Part shown: positions 1 through 10,974 of the stretch, in pieces
How positions within the stretch are numbered: position 1 is the first letter of the stretch
Layout of the letters: every line of letters starts with the position of its first letter
Origin: Reichenbachiella versicolor
Lineage (GTDB): Bacteria; Bacteroidota; Bacteroidia; Cytophagales; Cyclobacteriaceae
DNA: 64,000 nucleotides
Direction of reading: 5' to 3'
Assembly (NCBI RefSeq): GCF_003171675.1
Contig: NZ_QFZQ01000001.1
Location: 124,001 to 188,000, forward strand
Notes under the pieces: model-generated
What the model saw: only the letters and a program-made list of their open reading frames with translations
Database searches by the model: none
Told to the model about the DNA's origin: nothing
Made by a program: the position numbers and the translations under genes

Positions 1-1
1 C

Positions 2-112
2 AAACAAGCCAGAAAAGATGCTAGATTATTCGATCCGGACTTCTATTTGATTTGGATTGACAAGGCTCAGAAATGGTGGGAGGAGCGTCAGAAATCAAAG
101 AGAAAAGCTTAA
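2..112 (+). CDS. C-terminal end of an unidentified protein (5' truncated)
   Basis: An open frame enters from the left edge and codes for 36 residues before a TAA stop. The tail is rich in aromatic and basic residues and ends in a lysine/arginine-rich stretch (KSKRKA). It is too short to assign a family. It converges with the redoxin gene on the other strand, and its stop codon lies inside a hairpin that serves both genes. Confidence 0.5.
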   Translation, partial: KQARKDARLFDPDFYLIWIDKAQKWWEERQKSKRKA

Positions 113-126
113 TACAGCTTTTCTCT
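99..126. terminator. Bidirectional terminator between convergent genes
   Basis: Perfect 10-bp inverted repeat: AGAGAAAAGC at 99-108 pairs with GCTTTTCTCT at 117-126, loop 8 nt. It overlaps the stop of the plus-strand gene and reaches the stop of the minus-strand redoxin, so it can end transcription from both sides. Confidence 0.55.
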
Positions 127-643
127 AATTGTTGATTTTATTCATTTTCTCGACGAGTTGATCGAATGAATATCTGTCTCGATTGTTTTTTCCAACATAT
201 CTAAATACCTCTTTGCCTTTTTCATTTAGTAGAATAAAAGCAGGGTAATGAACTAGTTGCTTGTGGAAGAAGTAGCCATGAGGGATTTTAAATTTTCTGG
301 CTAGCTGAGCTTCTTTGTCTTGATAAATTGTAATGTCAATTCCATCATCTTTTGAAAGGTCATCAGCCCACTCTTGTATTTCAGCATCGGTGTCAGGCTT
401 GATAAATAATTGTTCAACATTAGGCAGTTCACCTGCTCTGTTGTAATAGTTCATGGTATGTCTCATGCATACAGGACATTCTGTTTTCAATAAAAAATGT
501 AATGCTATATACCGACCCTTAGCTTCATTTAATGTAAACTCTTTGTCATTTGTTACAGATTGAAGTGTGAAGTTTTTCACTTTTTGAGAGTAAATCTGTG
601 TTGATATGAAGAGTGTTAGAAGAGTAACAAGTAAAACTTTCAT
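125..643 (-). CDS. Exported thioredoxin-fold (redoxin) protein
   Basis: This 172-residue protein starts with a clear signal peptide (about residues 1-20, cleavage near IYSQ). A thioredoxin-like fold follows, with a CPVC motif at residues 56-59 in the usual active-site position after a beta strand (IALHFLLKTECPVC). This is the pattern of the AhpC/TSA-redoxin group, members of which exchange thiols or reduce peroxides. The export signal places it in the periplasm or envelope. The C-terminal half has the PAFILLN segment typical of the cis-proline region. Substrate and partner cannot be read from sequence. It is monocistronic and converges with the gene at the left edge. Confidence 0.7.
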   Translation of the reverse strand: MKVLLVTLLTLFISTQIYSQKVKNFTLQSVTNDKEFTLNEAKGRYIALHFLLKTECPVCMRHTMNYYNRAGELPNVEQLFIKPDTDAEIQEWADDLSKDDGIDITIYQDKEAQLARKFKIPHGYFFHKQLVHYPAFILLNEKGKEVFRYVGKNNRDRYSFDQLVEKMNKINN

Positions 644-774
644 ATTTTGAATTTTATAGTATTGAGTTTCTATTATGGAATTTTTAATTAGTTGGTTCCA
701 ATGTTTTTTGATTTCTGAATTAGCTCTTGCTTGTAAAGGGTGGGTACCTCAGAGTGCGGTTAGTTAAAGAGGTA

Positions 775-1344
775 TTATTTATTCCCTAACACCATAGTCC
801 AAAGAGCTCCATCGTCTGATCTAGCCACACCAATGTGTGTTGCATTTCCATTCATGATGTTTTTACAGTGTCCTTCGCTATTCATCCATCCATCCATTAC
901 TGATTCTTCAGATTGATAGCCTTTTGCAATATTTTCTCCTACAGGGAATCCATCAAAGTCTGTTTCTTTTACTCTGTCAGAGAATGAAGATCCATTAAGT
1001 CCATCATGACTGAAATAATCGTTTTTTTGCATATCGTTACTATGGTCTAAGGCTGCTTTAGCTAGGTTGTCATCCCACTCAAGTGCAGGTACAGCTTCTT
1101 TACTTGTTTTATTACAAACAACTCCTGCTTCTCTATGCTCATTGATAATGGCTAGTATTTGAGAGTTATCGATGTTTGTTTCTATTCCTGATTCAGTATT
1201 ACTTTCATCAACAGTACTTTCTTCTTCATTATTGTCATTTTCAGGATCATTGCTGCTTTCATCTTCGCTACAAGCAAAACAAAATGCGATTATAAGGGAG
1301 AAAGTGAGAGATTTTAAAAATGAATTAATTATAACTTTATTCAT
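775..1344 (-). CDS. CAP (SCP/PR-1-like) domain lipoprotein
   Basis: I use the ATG at 1344, which gives 189 residues starting MNKVI with a hydrophobic signal and lipobox cysteine at residue 25. The longer frame would add 19 residues ahead of the signal. After the cysteine comes an acidic linker (SEDESS onward) resembling the lipoprotein export signal of Bacteroidota, which suggests surface display. The remainder is a CAP domain: an N-terminal INEHR helix, the H of LDHSNDM, the FSHDG segment, the GENIAKG motif and a GHCKNIMN motif. Bacterial CAP proteins (YkwD type) are extracellular with no agreed activity. Transcribed alone. Confidence 0.8.
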   Translation of the reverse strand: MNKVIINSFLKSLTFSLIIAFCFACSEDESSNDPENDNNEEESTVDESNTESGIETNIDNSQILAIINEHREAGVVCNKTSKEAVPALEWDDNLAKAALDHSNDMQKNDYFSHDGLNGSSFSDRVKETDFDGFPVGENIAKGYQSEESVMDGWMNSEGHCKNIMNGNATHIGVARSDDGALWTMVLGNK

Positions 1345-1508
1345 AACTATTAGAATTTTTTGGTTAAGATATATAGTATCTCTTGAAGCTGTCAACATCA
1401 TTATTAACTAAATCTGAAGAAGTATGAATTGTGGTTACCTAGGCTTTTAACTCACCAAAAGTTTTGAACTTGATATACGGATTTGGGATGGGTATAAATT
1501 ATTGTTCA

Positions 1509-1542
1509 TTGTTATTATATCATTTGTAATTGTGTAAGTTTG
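1509..1542 (+). promoter_or_regulatory. Candidate Bacteroidota sigma-A promoter for rpsO
   Basis: A TTG at 1509-1511 and TAAGTTTG at 1535-1542, 23 nt apart, match the Bacteroidota -33 TTG / -7 TAnnTTTG consensus. The site lies about 40 bp before the rpsO start. No mapped transcript start is available to confirm it. Confidence 0.45.
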
Positions 1543-1580
1543 CAGCTTAAATTTTTAGAAACTTTTAAATCGTACTAAGC

Positions 1581-1856
1581 ATGTATTTAGAAACAGAAAA
1601 GAAACAAGAGCTTTTCGAGAATCATGGTCGGGCGAAAGCTAAAAAAGATACAGGTTCTGCAGAGTCGCAGATCGCTCTTTTTACTTTTCGTATCAATCAT
1701 TTGACTGAGCACTTGAAAACTCACAAAAAAGATCACTCTACTAGATTAGGTCTTTTGAAATTGGTAGGTAAGAGAAGAAGTCTTCTAGATTACCTTTACA
1801 AAAAGGATATCAGTAGATACAGAGCGATTATCGCTGAATTAGGTATCAGAAAATAA
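1581..1856 (+). CDS. rpsO: 30S ribosomal protein S15
   Basis: 91 residues, the normal length of S15. The protein shows the conserved [32 protein letters not shown] pattern (given here only as landmark residues 23 to 54) and the [16 protein letters not shown] segment that binds 16S rRNA and S8/S6-S18 neighbours. It is a primary binder in assembly of the small-subunit platform. The gene sits directly before pnp, an arrangement conserved in many bacteria, but a hairpin separates the two here. Confidence 0.97.
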   Translation: MYLETEKKQELFENHGRAKAKKDTGSAESQIALFTFRINHLTEHLKTHKKDHSTRLGLLKLVGKRRSLLDYLYKKDISRYRAIIAELGIRK

Positions 1857-1867
1857 GATATGCGCAG

Positions 1868-1891
1868 AAGGGAACTCTAAAGGGTTCCCTT
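1868..1891 (+). terminator. Hairpin between rpsO and pnp
   Basis: AAGGGAAC at 1868-1875 pairs with GTTCCCTT at 1884-1891, followed by a pyrimidine-rich TTCTTGTT stretch. It lies right after the rpsO stop and may act as a partial terminator or as an RNA-processing site between rpsO and pnp. Confidence 0.55.
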
Positions 1892-1981
1892 TCTTGTTAC
1901 TTTCTCACTCTTTTTTAAGAAACGAATTTTGGCTATTACTCACACTCATTCACTCGGTCAAAATTCACTAAACGTAAACTT

Positions 1982-4138
1982 ATGTCATTGAACGTAGTAA
2001 CTAAGTCCATCAATTTACCAGATGGCAGAGAGATTACGATTGAAACAGGAAAACTTGCTAAGCAGGCTGATGGTTCGGTTGTAGTCAAAATGGGAGGCAC
2101 AATGCTTCTCGCTACTGTAGTGTCTGTAAAAGATGCTAAGGACGGCGTTGATTTCTTGCCTCTATCTGTGGATTATCAAGAGAAATTCGCTGCAGGAGGT
2201 AAGATTCCAGGAGGTTTTTTAAAGAGAGAAGGAAGACTTTCAGATTATGAAATTCTTGTGAGTAGATTGGTAGATAGAGCTTTGAGACCTTTGTTTCCAG
2301 GTGATTATCATGCAGATACTCAGGTAGCAATCTCATTGATTTCATTGGAGGAAGGTGATCTTCCTGATGCATTGGCTGCATTGGCTGCATCTGCTGCTAT
2401 CGCCGTATCGGATATCCCTTTCCACGGCCCTATCTCTGAAGTAAGAGTTTCTTATAAAGATGGTGAGTACACAATCAATCCTAGCAAAGAACAATTAGAA
2501 GGTTCTGAATTAGATATGATCATCGCTGGTACTGAGAAAGATATCATGATGGTTGAAGGTGAATTGCTTGAAGTTTCTGAAGAGATAATGATCGGAGCGA
2601 TCAAAACGGCTCACGAGGCTATCATAGAGCAGTGTAAACTTCAAAACGAATTGACTATTGCTGTTGGTAAAACTGAGAAGAGAGAGTATTCTCACGAAGA
2701 TAGCGATGAGGCATTATTCGAAGATATTAAGGCTAAAACTTACGACAAAGTATATGCTGTTGCTAAAGAAGGTCTTGCTGATAAAGCGCTAAGAAAAGAG
2801 AAGTTCAAGGCGATCATCGATGAGTATGTTGAGGCATTGCCTGAGCTACCAGAAGGTGAAGAGTACAACGACTTTTTGATCGGGAAATATTACCACGATG
2901 TGGAAAAAGAAGCGATCAGAAACTGTGTACTTGAAACAAGAGTAAGATTAGACGGTCGTCAATTAAACGAAGTAAGACCAATTTGGTCTGAAGTAGACTA
3001 TTTGCCTTCAGCTCACGGTTCTGCTGTATTCACTAGAGGAGAGACTCAATCATTGACTTCTGTGACTTTAGGTACTAAGTTAGATGAGCAAATGATTGAT
3101 GGAGTAGTTCACTCTGGATATAATAAGTTCATGCTTCATTACAACTTCCCAGCTTTCTCTACTGGAGAAGCTAGACCAGCAAGAGGTCCTGGACGTAGAG
3201 AAGTAGGTCATGGAAACTTAGCATGGAGAGCAATCAAGCCAATGCTTCCTGCTGATGATGAAAATCCATATACGATTCGTGTAGTATCTGACATTCTAGA
3301 GTCAAATGGGTCATCTTCTATGGCAACCGTATGTGCTGGTTCATTAGCACTTATGGATGCAGGGGTTTCGCTTAAATCTCCAGTATCTGGTATCGCAATG
3401 GGAATGATTTCTGATCCTGAGACTGGTAAGTATGCAATCTTGTCAGATATCTTGGGAGATGAGGATCATTTAGGAGATATGGACTTCAAAGTGACTGGTA
3501 ACGATAATGGTATCACTGCTTGTCAGATGGATATCAAGGTTGATGGTTTGTCTTACGAAGTGTTGACTGAGGCATTGATGCAGGCTAAAGAAGGTAGAAC
3601 TCACATCTTGAACGAGATGAGAAAGACCTTGTCTGAGTCTAAAGCTGAGATGAAAGATCATGCTCCAAGATCTCATACGATGAAGATTGATAAGCAAATG
3701 ATTGGACCATTAATCGGGCCAGGTGGTAAGATTATTCAAGAAATCCAGAAAGAATCAGGTGCTACGATTGTAGTAGATGAAGATGATAACAATGGAATCG
3801 TAAACATCTTTGCTAATGATGGTACTTCTATGGATGATGCATTGAGACGTGTGAAGAATATCGTAGCGATGCCTGAAGTAGGTGAGGAGTACGTAGGTAA
3901 GGTGAAATCGATCATGCCGTTCGGAGCTTTCATTGAGTTCATGCCTGGAAAAGATGGTTTACTTCACATCTCTGAGATCAAGTGGGAAAGACTTGAGTCT
4001 ATGGATGGTGTGCTAGAAGCTGGTGAAGAAGTGAAAGTGAAGTTGATCGATATTGACAAGAAAACTGGTAAGTTCAGGCTGTCAAGAAAGGTGTTACTTC
4101 CAAGACCTCCAAAGCAAGAGAAAGCTAAGAAAGACTAA
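1982..4138 (+). CDS. pnp: Polyribonucleotide nucleotidyltransferase (PNPase)
   Basis: 718 residues, full length for the family. PNPase removes nucleotides from RNA 3' ends using phosphate and is a cytoplasmic trimer in RNA turnover. Domain order is visible: first RNase PH domain (about 1-140), an alpha-helical linker, second RNase PH domain (about 300-540, with the [11 protein letters not shown] and [13 protein letters not shown] motifs that form the phosphate/metal site), a KH domain with the GPGGKIIQ loop (about 555-610), and an S1 domain (about 620-695, [15 protein letters not shown]). Downstream of rpsO as expected, with a strong terminator after it. Confidence 0.98.
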   Translation: MSLNVVTKSINLPDGREITIETGKLAKQADGSVVVKMGGTMLLATVVSVKDAKDGVDFLPLSVDYQEKFAAGGKIPGGFLKREGRLSDYEILVSRLVDRALRPLFPGDYHADTQVAISLISLEEGDLPDALAALAASAAIAVSDIPFHGPISEVRVSYKDGEYTINPSKEQLEGSELDMIIAGTEKDIMMVEGELLEVSEEIMIGAIKTAHEAIIEQCKLQNELTIAVGKTEKREYSHEDSDEALFEDIKAKTYDKVYAVAKEGLADKALRKEKFKAIIDEYVEALPELPEGEEYNDFLIGKYYHDVEKEAIRNCVLETRVRLDGRQLNEVRPIWSEVDYLPSAHGSAVFTRGETQSLTSVTLGTKLDEQMIDGVVHSGYNKFMLHYNFPAFSTGEARPARGPGRREVGHGNLAWRAIKPMLPADDENPYTIRVVSDILESNGSSSMATVCAGSLALMDAGVSLKSPVSGIAMGMISDPETGKYAILSDILGDEDHLGDMDFKVTGNDNGITACQMDIKVDGLSYEVLTEALMQAKEGRTHILNEMRKTLSESKAEMKDHAPRSHTMKIDKQMIGPLIGPGGKIIQEIQKESGATIVVDEDDNNGIVNIFANDGTSMDDALRRVKNIVAMPEVGEEYVGKVKSIMPFGAFIEFMPGKDGLLHISEIKWERLESMDGVLEAGEEVKVKLIDIDKKTGKFRLSRKVLLPRPPKQEKAKKD

Positions 4139-4161
4139 TTAAGGTCTTAATTGATATTTTA

Positions 4162-4193
4162 AAAACCCCATTTCGATTTCGGAATGGGGTTTT
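4162..4193 (+). terminator. Rho-independent terminator of pnp
   Basis: AAAACCCCATT at 4162-4172 pairs perfectly with AATGGGGTTTT at 4183-4193, followed by GTTTTCT. It lies 24 bp past the pnp stop and before the convergent regulator gene; the A-run on the left flank would let it work on the other strand too. Confidence 0.85.
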
Positions 4194-4231
4194 GTTTTCT
4201 AATACATATCTGAATGTATGTGGTACTTTGC

Positions 4232-5839
4232 TTAAATAGAGTCAATAAACTCTACTAGGTTATCTTCCTTTTTTAGTCCTAGGCGTTTTCTGAGTCTGTA
4301 CCGAGATGTGTTAGCGCTTTCTGGTGAAATACCAAGCAGCTTAGCCATTTCCTTGCCTGAGAAGTTAAGTTTAATCAACGCACATATTTTGTGGTCGTAT
4401 GGTTTTAAGTGTGGGAATTGCTCTTTAAGTTTTTCGAAAAAATCACTGTTTACTGCTGTGAATCGATTTTCAAACTCCAACCAACTGATATCTTTATTTA
4501 CCTTGATATTGTTGATGAGTGATTGTACTTCTTTCGAATTGGAAGATTTTTGCAGTTTATCCAAGTCTTCTTTCAGGTCAGAAAGTAGTTCATCCTTAGC
4601 GATGATTTGAAGTGTTGAATTCGTTAATTCTCGATTCTTAATAGAAAGGATCTCTTTGTTTTTAGCGTCTTCTTCTTTTCTTTTTTGTTCCAGTTTAGCC
4701 TGTTCTTCTTTGTGTTTTCTTCGTATTCTTCTAAACCAAATAATAGCCATTACACCAAGGAAAATAGTTGAGACAGAAATTATTATTGTTCTGAGCCACC
4801 AGACTTGTTGCTCATGTTCCAGCTGAGTGATGCGTTGCTCTTTGAGTAATTTTTCTTTCTTCTCTTTAGCGATACGAACGTCGTCTTTGATTTCAAGCAG
4901 GTATCGGTTGTTTTCACTTCGACTACTATATAGCCATTCATTGATTTTATTACCTGTGATGAGGTATTTATTGGCATTCCTGAAATCACCTATACTTTGA
5001 TAAGCCTTTGCCAACTGCAAGTAAATATCTGGTATGTAATTTAGGTGCCTAAGGTGTTCATATCCATTGAGTATGGACTTGCTGTAATACTCAATAGCTT
5101 TGTCATAGTTTTTAGAATATAAGTGAAGGTCCCCCAGGTTGGAATAGAATATTACCATGTAAGACTGAAGGTTGTTTGCGATAGAATCTTCAATAGGGAT
5201 CAATTGTTTTCGAGCTTTTTCATAATTACCATTCCAGATTGCTTGATAACCATCTTCAGCTCTTACTAGCAGTCCAGTTGACCAATAAAGTTTACAGCTA
5301 TCTAAGTAGATCTTTGCTCTTTGTAAGTCATTACTGAATCGATAATGAATGGCTAGAGGAAAGTAGCTACTTCCAAGCTCTTTTTGTTCAGCTTTTCCTT
5401 TGGCTACAAGTTCTTTTCTAATGACTAGAGATTTTTCTATGTAATCCAGTGCTACATCTCTTCTTTCATATAAGCTATATAATATGCTCATACCATTATA
5501 GGCTCTAGCTAAAGAGATGCTATCACCCGATGCCTCCGCAAGCATGATAAGTTTCCAGTGTGTATCATAAGAGTCTCCGTAATCTACTCTTGAAGTGTAA
5601 AGAGAACCAAGTTCTCTAAGGTTGTTAATAGCAGCCAGAGTGTCACCTTCCATGAGTGCGATTTCTACTTGCTTTTCATGATGTGTAATGGTGGAATCAT
5701 TTTCTGTACTGGACTTGATCAATGCCATCCAATCATTAAACTCCGGGAGCTCTTTTGATGATTTACCATAGACAGAAGTCTGAAAAATAAAGAGTGTGAA
5801 AAAAGTGAAAAGTCTATAAAGTGCTAGTCTATTATGCAT
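4232..5839 (-). CDS. Signal-peptide TPR protein with transmembrane segment and LuxR-type DNA-binding domain
   Basis: 535 residues in the layout common to Bacteroidota one-component sensors: signal peptide (about 1-25), periplasmic tetratricopeptide repeats (about 90-320, e.g. DLHLYSKNYDKAIEYYSKSI), a membrane helix (about 345-366), a charged coiled coil, and a C-terminal helix-turn-helix (about 475-530). In the last part, HKICALIKLNFSGKEMAKLL followed by GISPESANTSRYRLRKRLGL is the LuxR/GerE-like recognition region. The TPR part likely senses an envelope signal and the cytosolic end binds DNA. The target is unknown. It ends facing pnp and is divergent from the cytochrome cassette at 6064, which makes that cassette a candidate target (inference). 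Confidence 0.8.
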   Translation of the reverse strand: MHNRLALYRLFTFFTLFIFQTSVYGKSSKELPEFNDWMALIKSSTENDSTITHHEKQVEIALMEGDTLAAINNLRELGSLYTSRVDYGDSYDTHWKLIMLAEASGDSISLARAYNGMSILYSLYERRDVALDYIEKSLVIRKELVAKGKAEQKELGSSYFPLAIHYRFSNDLQRAKIYLDSCKLYWSTGLLVRAEDGYQAIWNGNYEKARKQLIPIEDSIANNLQSYMVIFYSNLGDLHLYSKNYDKAIEYYSKSILNGYEHLRHLNYIPDIYLQLAKAYQSIGDFRNANKYLITGNKINEWLYSSRSENNRYLLEIKDDVRIAKEKKEKLLKEQRITQLEHEQQVWWLRTIIISVSTIFLGVMAIIWFRRIRRKHKEEQAKLEQKRKEEDAKNKEILSIKNRELTNSTLQIIAKDELLSDLKEDLDKLQKSSNSKEVQSLINNIKVNKDISWLEFENRFTAVNSDFFEKLKEQFPHLKPYDHKICALIKLNFSGKEMAKLLGISPESANTSRYRLRKRLGLKKEDNLVEFIDSI

Positions 5840-6063
5840 GCTGATTTAGAATATACCCCTCAATAATGATGTAAATCATGAGTTTATGTGACTCCAGTCA
5901 TTTCAATATTTCATTCAGTCTATATGGAGTCTATAGCTTTTATTATGTAAAAATACACGGATTATCCACTTTTGGAAAAGTGTTAGACTGGATAAGGATC
6001 TATTTTCTTGTTTGGTATTTGAAAGACACGCTTCGTTAGCAGAATGTGAAAATTGAATGTACG

Positions 6064-9000
6064 ATGACTAAGAATTACCTTTATCTATTAGCGATTATTT
6101 GGCTTTCGGCATGTCAGATGGATTTACCAGATGACGTAGCTGAGGCATACAAGACTCTGCCCAAAGAGTTAGATTTTAATATACATGTAAAGCCTATTTT
6201 GTCAGACAAGTGTTTTGCTTGTCATGGACCAGATAATCAAAAAATCAAAGGCGGATTACAACTACATGATTCGGAATTTGCTTATGCGGAACTACCAGAA
6301 AATCCAGGGAAGCACGCTATTGTTCCGGGAAGTCTAAAAAATAGTGAAGCCTTTCTTCGTATCATTTCAGATGATCCTGAATATGTAATGCCGACTCCTA
6401 AGTTCAATGTAACCTTGACTGCACTGGAGAAAGCTACATTGACCAAATGGATTGAGGATGGAGCTAAGTACGAGCCGCATTGGTCTTTTACTAAGATAGA
6501 AAAAGAAGAAGTTCCAGACGTTGAAAACGAAGAGTGGGTAAAAAATGAAGTCGACTACTTTGTATTAGAGAAGCTTGAGGAGAAAAAATTACAACCAAGT
6601 GAAGAGGCGAGCAAGCATTCTTTATTGAGAAGGTTAACACTAGACTTAACAGGATTGCCACCTACAGTAGAAGAAATTAAGGCTTTTGTGTTGGATGACA
6701 GTGAAGGTGCTTATGAAAAGCAGGTAGATAGATTATTAGCTTCTGAGCATTATGGTGAGAAGATGGCTGCTGATTGGTTAGACTTAGCACGCTTTGCTGA
6801 TACCAACGGATATTCTACGGATAGAGAAAGAGACATGTCACCTTGGAGAGATTGGGTGATTAATTCCTTTAACAAAAACCAGCCATATAATGAGTTCGTG
6901 ACTTGGCAGTTAGCGGGGGACTTACTACCAAATGCTACTCAGGAGCAAATTTTAGCTACTGGATTCAATAGGCTCCATCCTCAAAATGCTGAAGGAGGAA
7001 TTGTAGATGAGGAATTTAGAGTAGAGTATGTGGCTGACCGAGCATCTTTGACTGGTCAGGCATTCATGGGATTGACTTTAGCTTGTGCTAGGTGTCATGA
7101 TCACAAGTACGATCCTATTTCGCAGAAGGACTTCTATGAGATGTATAGTTTCTTCAATAATGTAAATGAAACAGGACAGATATCTTGGGCAAGTACTGAT
7201 ATTCCTGTTCCTACTATGCTAATGCCAACTGATGAGCAAAAGGATAAAATTGATTACTTGAAAAAGATTACCTCGGAAGGAAAGTCTCAGCTCGAAGAAG
7301 TAAAAAAATCTGAAGCAAATAATGTTCAGAAATGGATTGATAATGGATTATATAAGAAGGCTAGTTCTTCACCTAAAGGACTGGTAGCTCACTTCAATTT
7401 AAACAATACACTCAAGAATAAGCTTGGCTCTGAGAAAGGCAAAATGGAACGTTTTGGAAGTAAGAAGGAGCTTCCGAACTATGTCAAGGGCAAGTCGGGT
7501 CAAGGTTTGAAAATGGACGGAGATACTTGGCTCGACCTGAAGCCAGTAGGGATTTATGGTCGTGCTGATCAATTCACAGTTTCAGCTTGGGTGAATGTAC
7601 CGTCAGAGTTGGAAGAAGGAGTGATTTTCCATAAGAATAAAGGATATAGACTTTATAGTCAGAAAGGTTATAATGTATATATCAAAGATGGGCAGCTACA
7701 GGTGATTCTGGCACATACTTATCCTGAAAATGCTATAATTAAAATATCTAAAGAAGATATTCCTCGAGATCAATGGACACATATAGCGATGACGTATGAT
7801 GGCTCTAGTAAAGCGAGTGGTGCTAAGTTGTACTTGAATGGCAAGGAGATAGAAATGACTGTGGAGAATGATAACCTCTACAAAGAATTCAAATTCAACC
7901 AAATGACAGATCAAATCCATAAAAACCCAGTTGAACCAGGGTTGAAGTTTGGAGGAAGATGGAGAGGTCTTGGATTGAAAAACGGATTGGTCGATGAAAT
8001 CAAGGTCTTTGATAGAGAGTTGAGTGCTTTAGATGTGATGTCTTTGGGTAATAATGAGTCTTTCAAATCTTTATTGGCAGCTGCACCCACTAGTTTGTCC
8101 ACGACTCAAAAAGAATTACTTGAAGAACACTACTGGAATAATTTCTCAGCTGCCTACGATCAGGCCAAAAAGTCTTGGGAGAAAGCCGAGGCAGAAAAAG
8201 TGGCTTTAGTAGATGAGGTTCAAGAAATCATGGTCATGAAAGAGATGGAAGAGCCGCGTGAGTCATTCATTCTGGAGAGAGGTGCATACGATGCACATGG
8301 GGAACAAGTATTTCCAGGTGTGCCAGATTTGATTTTACCATTCGATGAGTCTTATCCTAAAAATAGATTGGGGCTAGCACAGTGGTTAGTGAGCAGAGAT
8401 CATCCATTGATGGCTCGTGTGACAGTAAATAGGTACTGGCAAAACTATTTTGGGAACGGAATAGTCAAAACTACAGAAGACTTCGGTAATCAAGGAGAGC
8501 TACCTACGCACAGAGAATTGTTGGATTGGTTAGCAGCTGAGTTTATTGAAAGTGGCTGGGATGTAAAAGCGCTTCAAAAGAAAATGGTAATGTCTGCTAC
8601 TTATAGACAATCTTCTTATTGTCCTGAAGAGTTGAGAGCAATCGACGGTGAGAATAGACTTTTGGCTAGAGGGCCGGTAGTTAGGCTGTCTAGTGAAATG
8701 ATGAGAGATAATGCACTTAAAGCAAGTGGCCTGATGAAAGAAGATATTGGAGGAAAGAGTGTTAAACCATATCAGCCAAAAGGGTTATATGCCTTTGGTC
8801 ATGGAGCATATCACCAAGATACAACTGATGTTATTTATAAGAGAAGCTTATATGTTTTCTGGAGAAGATCAAATCCTAATCCAACATTAGGGACATTTGA
8901 TCAACCCGACAGAAGTGAATGTATTGTGAGGCGTCAAAATACTAATACACCACTTCAAGCACTTGTTCTCATGAATGATCCAGCGTATGTAGAAGCCTCA

Positions 9001-9288
9001 AGAAAGTTGGGAGAATCGATCACCAAAGCAGATCTACCAGCGGAGGGAGTAGCGCAGGCATTCTTAGCATTGACAGGAAGAGAAGTCGAGGAGAAGGAAC
9101 TAGATGTCTTGATGAAATTGAGAGAGAAAGAAATTGAAAACTTTAAGTCTGAGGAATCTAGATCCAAAGGTTGGATGAGCATGGGGATGTATAAGCCTGA
9201 CCCGTCGCTTGATCAAAATTTGTTGGCTGCCAATACTGTCGTAGCCAATGTGATAATGAATTCGGATGCAGCAATAATGAAAAGATAA
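6064..9288 (+). CDS. Surface lipoprotein with planctomycete-type cytochrome, DUF1549, LamG and DUF1553 domains
   Basis: I take the ATG at 6064 (a GTG lies 18 bp earlier), giving 1074 residues that open with a lipoprotein signal and cysteine 17. A heme-binding CFACH motif at residues 50-54 heads a PSCyt1-type cytochrome domain. Then come a DUF1549/PSCyt2 region (about 150-370, with [13 protein letters not shown] and [12 protein letters not shown], a second CxxCH), a concanavalin/LamG-like domain (about 430-620, with [16 protein letters not shown] and a [11 protein letters not shown] end), and a DUF1553/PSD1 region (about 740-1030, with NRYWQNYFG and [18 protein letters not shown]). The function of these proteins is not settled; the mix of heme and carbohydrate-type modules suggests surface redox work on a polymer. 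The following DUF1501 gene starts 4 bp after the stop. Confidence 0.85.
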   Translation: MTKNYLYLLAIIWLSACQMDLPDDVAEAYKTLPKELDFNIHVKPILSDKCFACHGPDNQKIKGGLQLHDSEFAYAELPENPGKHAIVPGSLKNSEAFLRIISDDPEYVMPTPKFNVTLTALEKATLTKWIEDGAKYEPHWSFTKIEKEEVPDVENEEWVKNEVDYFVLEKLEEKKLQPSEEASKHSLLRRLTLDLTGLPPTVEEIKAFVLDDSEGAYEKQVDRLLASEHYGEKMAADWLDLARFADTNGYSTDRERDMSPWRDWVINSFNKNQPYNEFVTWQLAGDLLPNATQEQILATGFNRLHPQNAEGGIVDEEFRVEYVADRASLTGQAFMGLTLACARCHDHKYDPISQKDFYEMYSFFNNVNETGQISWASTDIPVPTMLMPTDEQKDKIDYLKKITSEGKSQLEEVKKSEANNVQKWIDNGLYKKASSSPKGLVAHFNLNNTLKNKLGSEKGKMERFGSKKELPNYVKGKSGQGLKMDGDTWLDLKPVGIYGRADQFTVSAWVNVPSELEEGVIFHKNKGYRLYSQKGYNVYIKDGQLQVILAHTYPENAIIKISKEDIPRDQWTHIAMTYDGSSKASGAKLYLNGKEIEMTVENDNLYKEFKFNQMTDQIHKNPVEPGLKFGGRWRGLGLKNGLVDEIKVFDRELSALDVMSLGNNESFKSLLAAAPTSLSTTQKELLEEHYWNNFSAAYDQAKKSWEKAEAEKVALVDEVQEIMVMKEMEEPRESFILERGAYDAHGEQVFPGVPDLILPFDESYPKNRLGLAQWLVSRDHPLMARVTVNRYWQNYFGNGIVKTTEDFGNQGELPTHRELLDWLAAEFIESGWDVKALQKKMVMSATYRQSSYCPEELRAIDGENRLLARGPVVRLSSEMMRDNALKASGLMKEDIGGKSVKPYQPKGLYAFGHGAYHQDTTDVIYKRSLYVFWRRSNPNPTLGTFDQPDRSECIVRRQNTNTPLQALVLMNDPAYVEASRKLGESITKADLPAEGVAQAFLALTGREVEEKELDVLMKLREKEIENFKSEESRSKGWMSMGMYKPDPSLDQNLLAANTVVANVIMNSDAAIMKR

Positions 9289-9292
9289 GACT

Positions 9293-10789
9293 ATGTGTCA
9301 CCACGATAAAATAAGATCAAACAATAAAGATTTTCAAGGCGAGGAGCGTAAACTCGATAGGAGACAGTTTTTAACCAAAACTTCATTGGGACTTGGAGCA
9401 GCCGCTTTGGGTTCATTATTAGGTGCTGAAAAGGCTTTAGGAGGAATAGCTGGACTAGGAGATGAAAATGATTTGGCTAGAGTCAGAGCATCTTTGCCGC
9501 ATTTCATGCCAAAGGCTAAAAGAATTGTATATCTATTTCAAAGCGGAGGACCTTCTCAGTTCGAAACATTTGATTATAAACCGAAGTTGGTAGATATGTT
9601 CGGTCAGGACTTACCAGCATCAGTAAGAGGTAATCAACGTCTGACTGCGATGAGTGCACAGCAATCTTCATTCCCCCTAGCAGCATCTAAGTACAAGTTT
9701 GACCAATATGGTGAGAGCCGAGCATGGGTAAGTGAACTTATGCCACACACTGCCGAAGTAGTAGATGAGATGTGTTTTATCAAATCTATGTACACAGAGC
9801 AAATCAATCATGATCCAGCGATTACCTTCTTCCAAACAGGACATCAGTTACCAGGAAGACCTTCCATAGGTTCTTGGATGAGCTATGGTTTAGGCTCAGA
9901 CAACAAGAATATGCCATCCTTTGTGGTATTGGTTTCAAAACATGGAGGAGGACAACCATTGTATTCTAGACTTTGGGGAAATGGCTTCTTACCTACGGAG
10001 CATCAAGGAGTACAATTCAGATCAGGTAAAGACCCAGTCCTTTTCTTGAATAATCCAGAGGGATATGATGGTCAGGATAGAGAGCAGATGCTTCATTATC
10101 TACGTGATTTGAACGAGTTGCAGCACGATGCTTATGGCGATCCTGAAATCAATGCTAGAATAGCGCAGTATGAAATGGCCTATAGAATGCAAACTTCGGT
10201 ACCAGAAGTAACGGATATGTCTGATGAACCAGACTATATCTATGATATGTATGGTGAAGATGCCAAAGAGCCAGGAACATACGCTGCTAATTGTCTCATG
10301 GCAAGAAGACTGCTAGAAAGAGATGTTAAGTTCGTACAACTCTACCAAAGAGGATGGGATCATCACGGCGGACTCCCTTGGGGTATTAAGAACTTGAGTA
10401 AGAAAACCGACCAAGCAAATGCTGCGTTGATCAAAGACCTGAAACAACGAGGAATGTTAGAAGATACCTTGATCGTTTGGGGTGGAGAATTTGGCCGTAC
10501 TGCATACTCTCAAGGAAAACTGACACCCGATAGCTATGGTAGAGATCATCACCCAAGATGCTTTACTATGTGGATGGCTGGAGCTGGAGTTAAGGCAGGA
10601 TATACTCACGGTGAGACTGATGATTTTAGTTACAATATCGTCAAAGATCCAGTACACGTGCATGACTTCCATGCTACATTGATGCATTTGATGGGAATAG
10701 ATCATGAGAAATTGACCTATAAACATCAAGGTAGACGATATAGATTGACAGACGTTCATGGTCATGTAGTGAAGGATATTCTTAGCTAA
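9293..10789 (+). CDS. Tat-exported DUF1501 protein (alkaline phosphatase/sulfatase-like fold)
   Basis: 498 residues. A twin-arginine signal is visible (RRQFLTKTS with RR at 23-24, then a long alanine/glycine-rich segment), so it is exported folded. The body has DUF1501 landmarks: [20 protein letters not shown], a [20 protein letters not shown] segment, and GGEFGRTAY followed by [17 protein letters not shown], which resemble metal-ligand regions of the alkaline phosphatase superfamily. DUF1501 proteins are usually encoded directly after a DUF1549/DUF1553 protein, exactly as here, so the two probably form a working pair. The reaction catalysed is not established. Confidence 0.88.
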   Translation: MCHHDKIRSNNKDFQGEERKLDRRQFLTKTSLGLGAAALGSLLGAEKALGGIAGLGDENDLARVRASLPHFMPKAKRIVYLFQSGGPSQFETFDYKPKLVDMFGQDLPASVRGNQRLTAMSAQQSSFPLAASKYKFDQYGESRAWVSELMPHTAEVVDEMCFIKSMYTEQINHDPAITFFQTGHQLPGRPSIGSWMSYGLGSDNKNMPSFVVLVSKHGGGQPLYSRLWGNGFLPTEHQGVQFRSGKDPVLFLNNPEGYDGQDREQMLHYLRDLNELQHDAYGDPEINARIAQYEMAYRMQTSVPEVTDMSDEPDYIYDMYGEDAKEPGTYAANCLMARRLLERDVKFVQLYQRGWDHHGGLPWGIKNLSKKTDQANAALIKDLKQRGMLEDTLIVWGGEFGRTAYSQGKLTPDSYGRDHHPRCFTMWMAGAGVKAGYTHGETDDFSYNIVKDPVHVHDFHATLMHLMGIDHEKLTYKHQGRRYRLTDVHGHVVKDILS

Positions 10790-10883
10790 TCATGATATAA
10801 GAATTGATAGTCATAAATTGATGTCTGTCTAAAAAAAAATCCTTTTGTGAATTAAACCCCTACATGGATAGATATGAAATAAG

Positions 10884-10912
10884 GCTATCTATTGATTAAG
10901 CCAATAGATAGC
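10884..10912. other. Perfect hairpin between DUF1501 and propeller genes
   Basis: GCTATCTATTG at 10884-10894 pairs with CAATAGATAGC at 10902-10912 around a 7-nt loop. No T-run follows, so it is a poor terminator on the plus strand; it could stabilise a processed mRNA end or be a protein-binding site. The gap it lies in spans 10790-10974. Confidence 0.45.
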
Positions 10913-10974
10913 TAGCTATACCTCACTAGCCATGATGAGCCTCCTACAGGAGAACCTAAAAAGAACGAGAACAT

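Noticed and set aside
1172-1411. Plus-strand frame opposite the CAP lipoprotein
   Set aside because: Serine/leucine-rich antisense shadow of the acidic linker of a well-supported gene.
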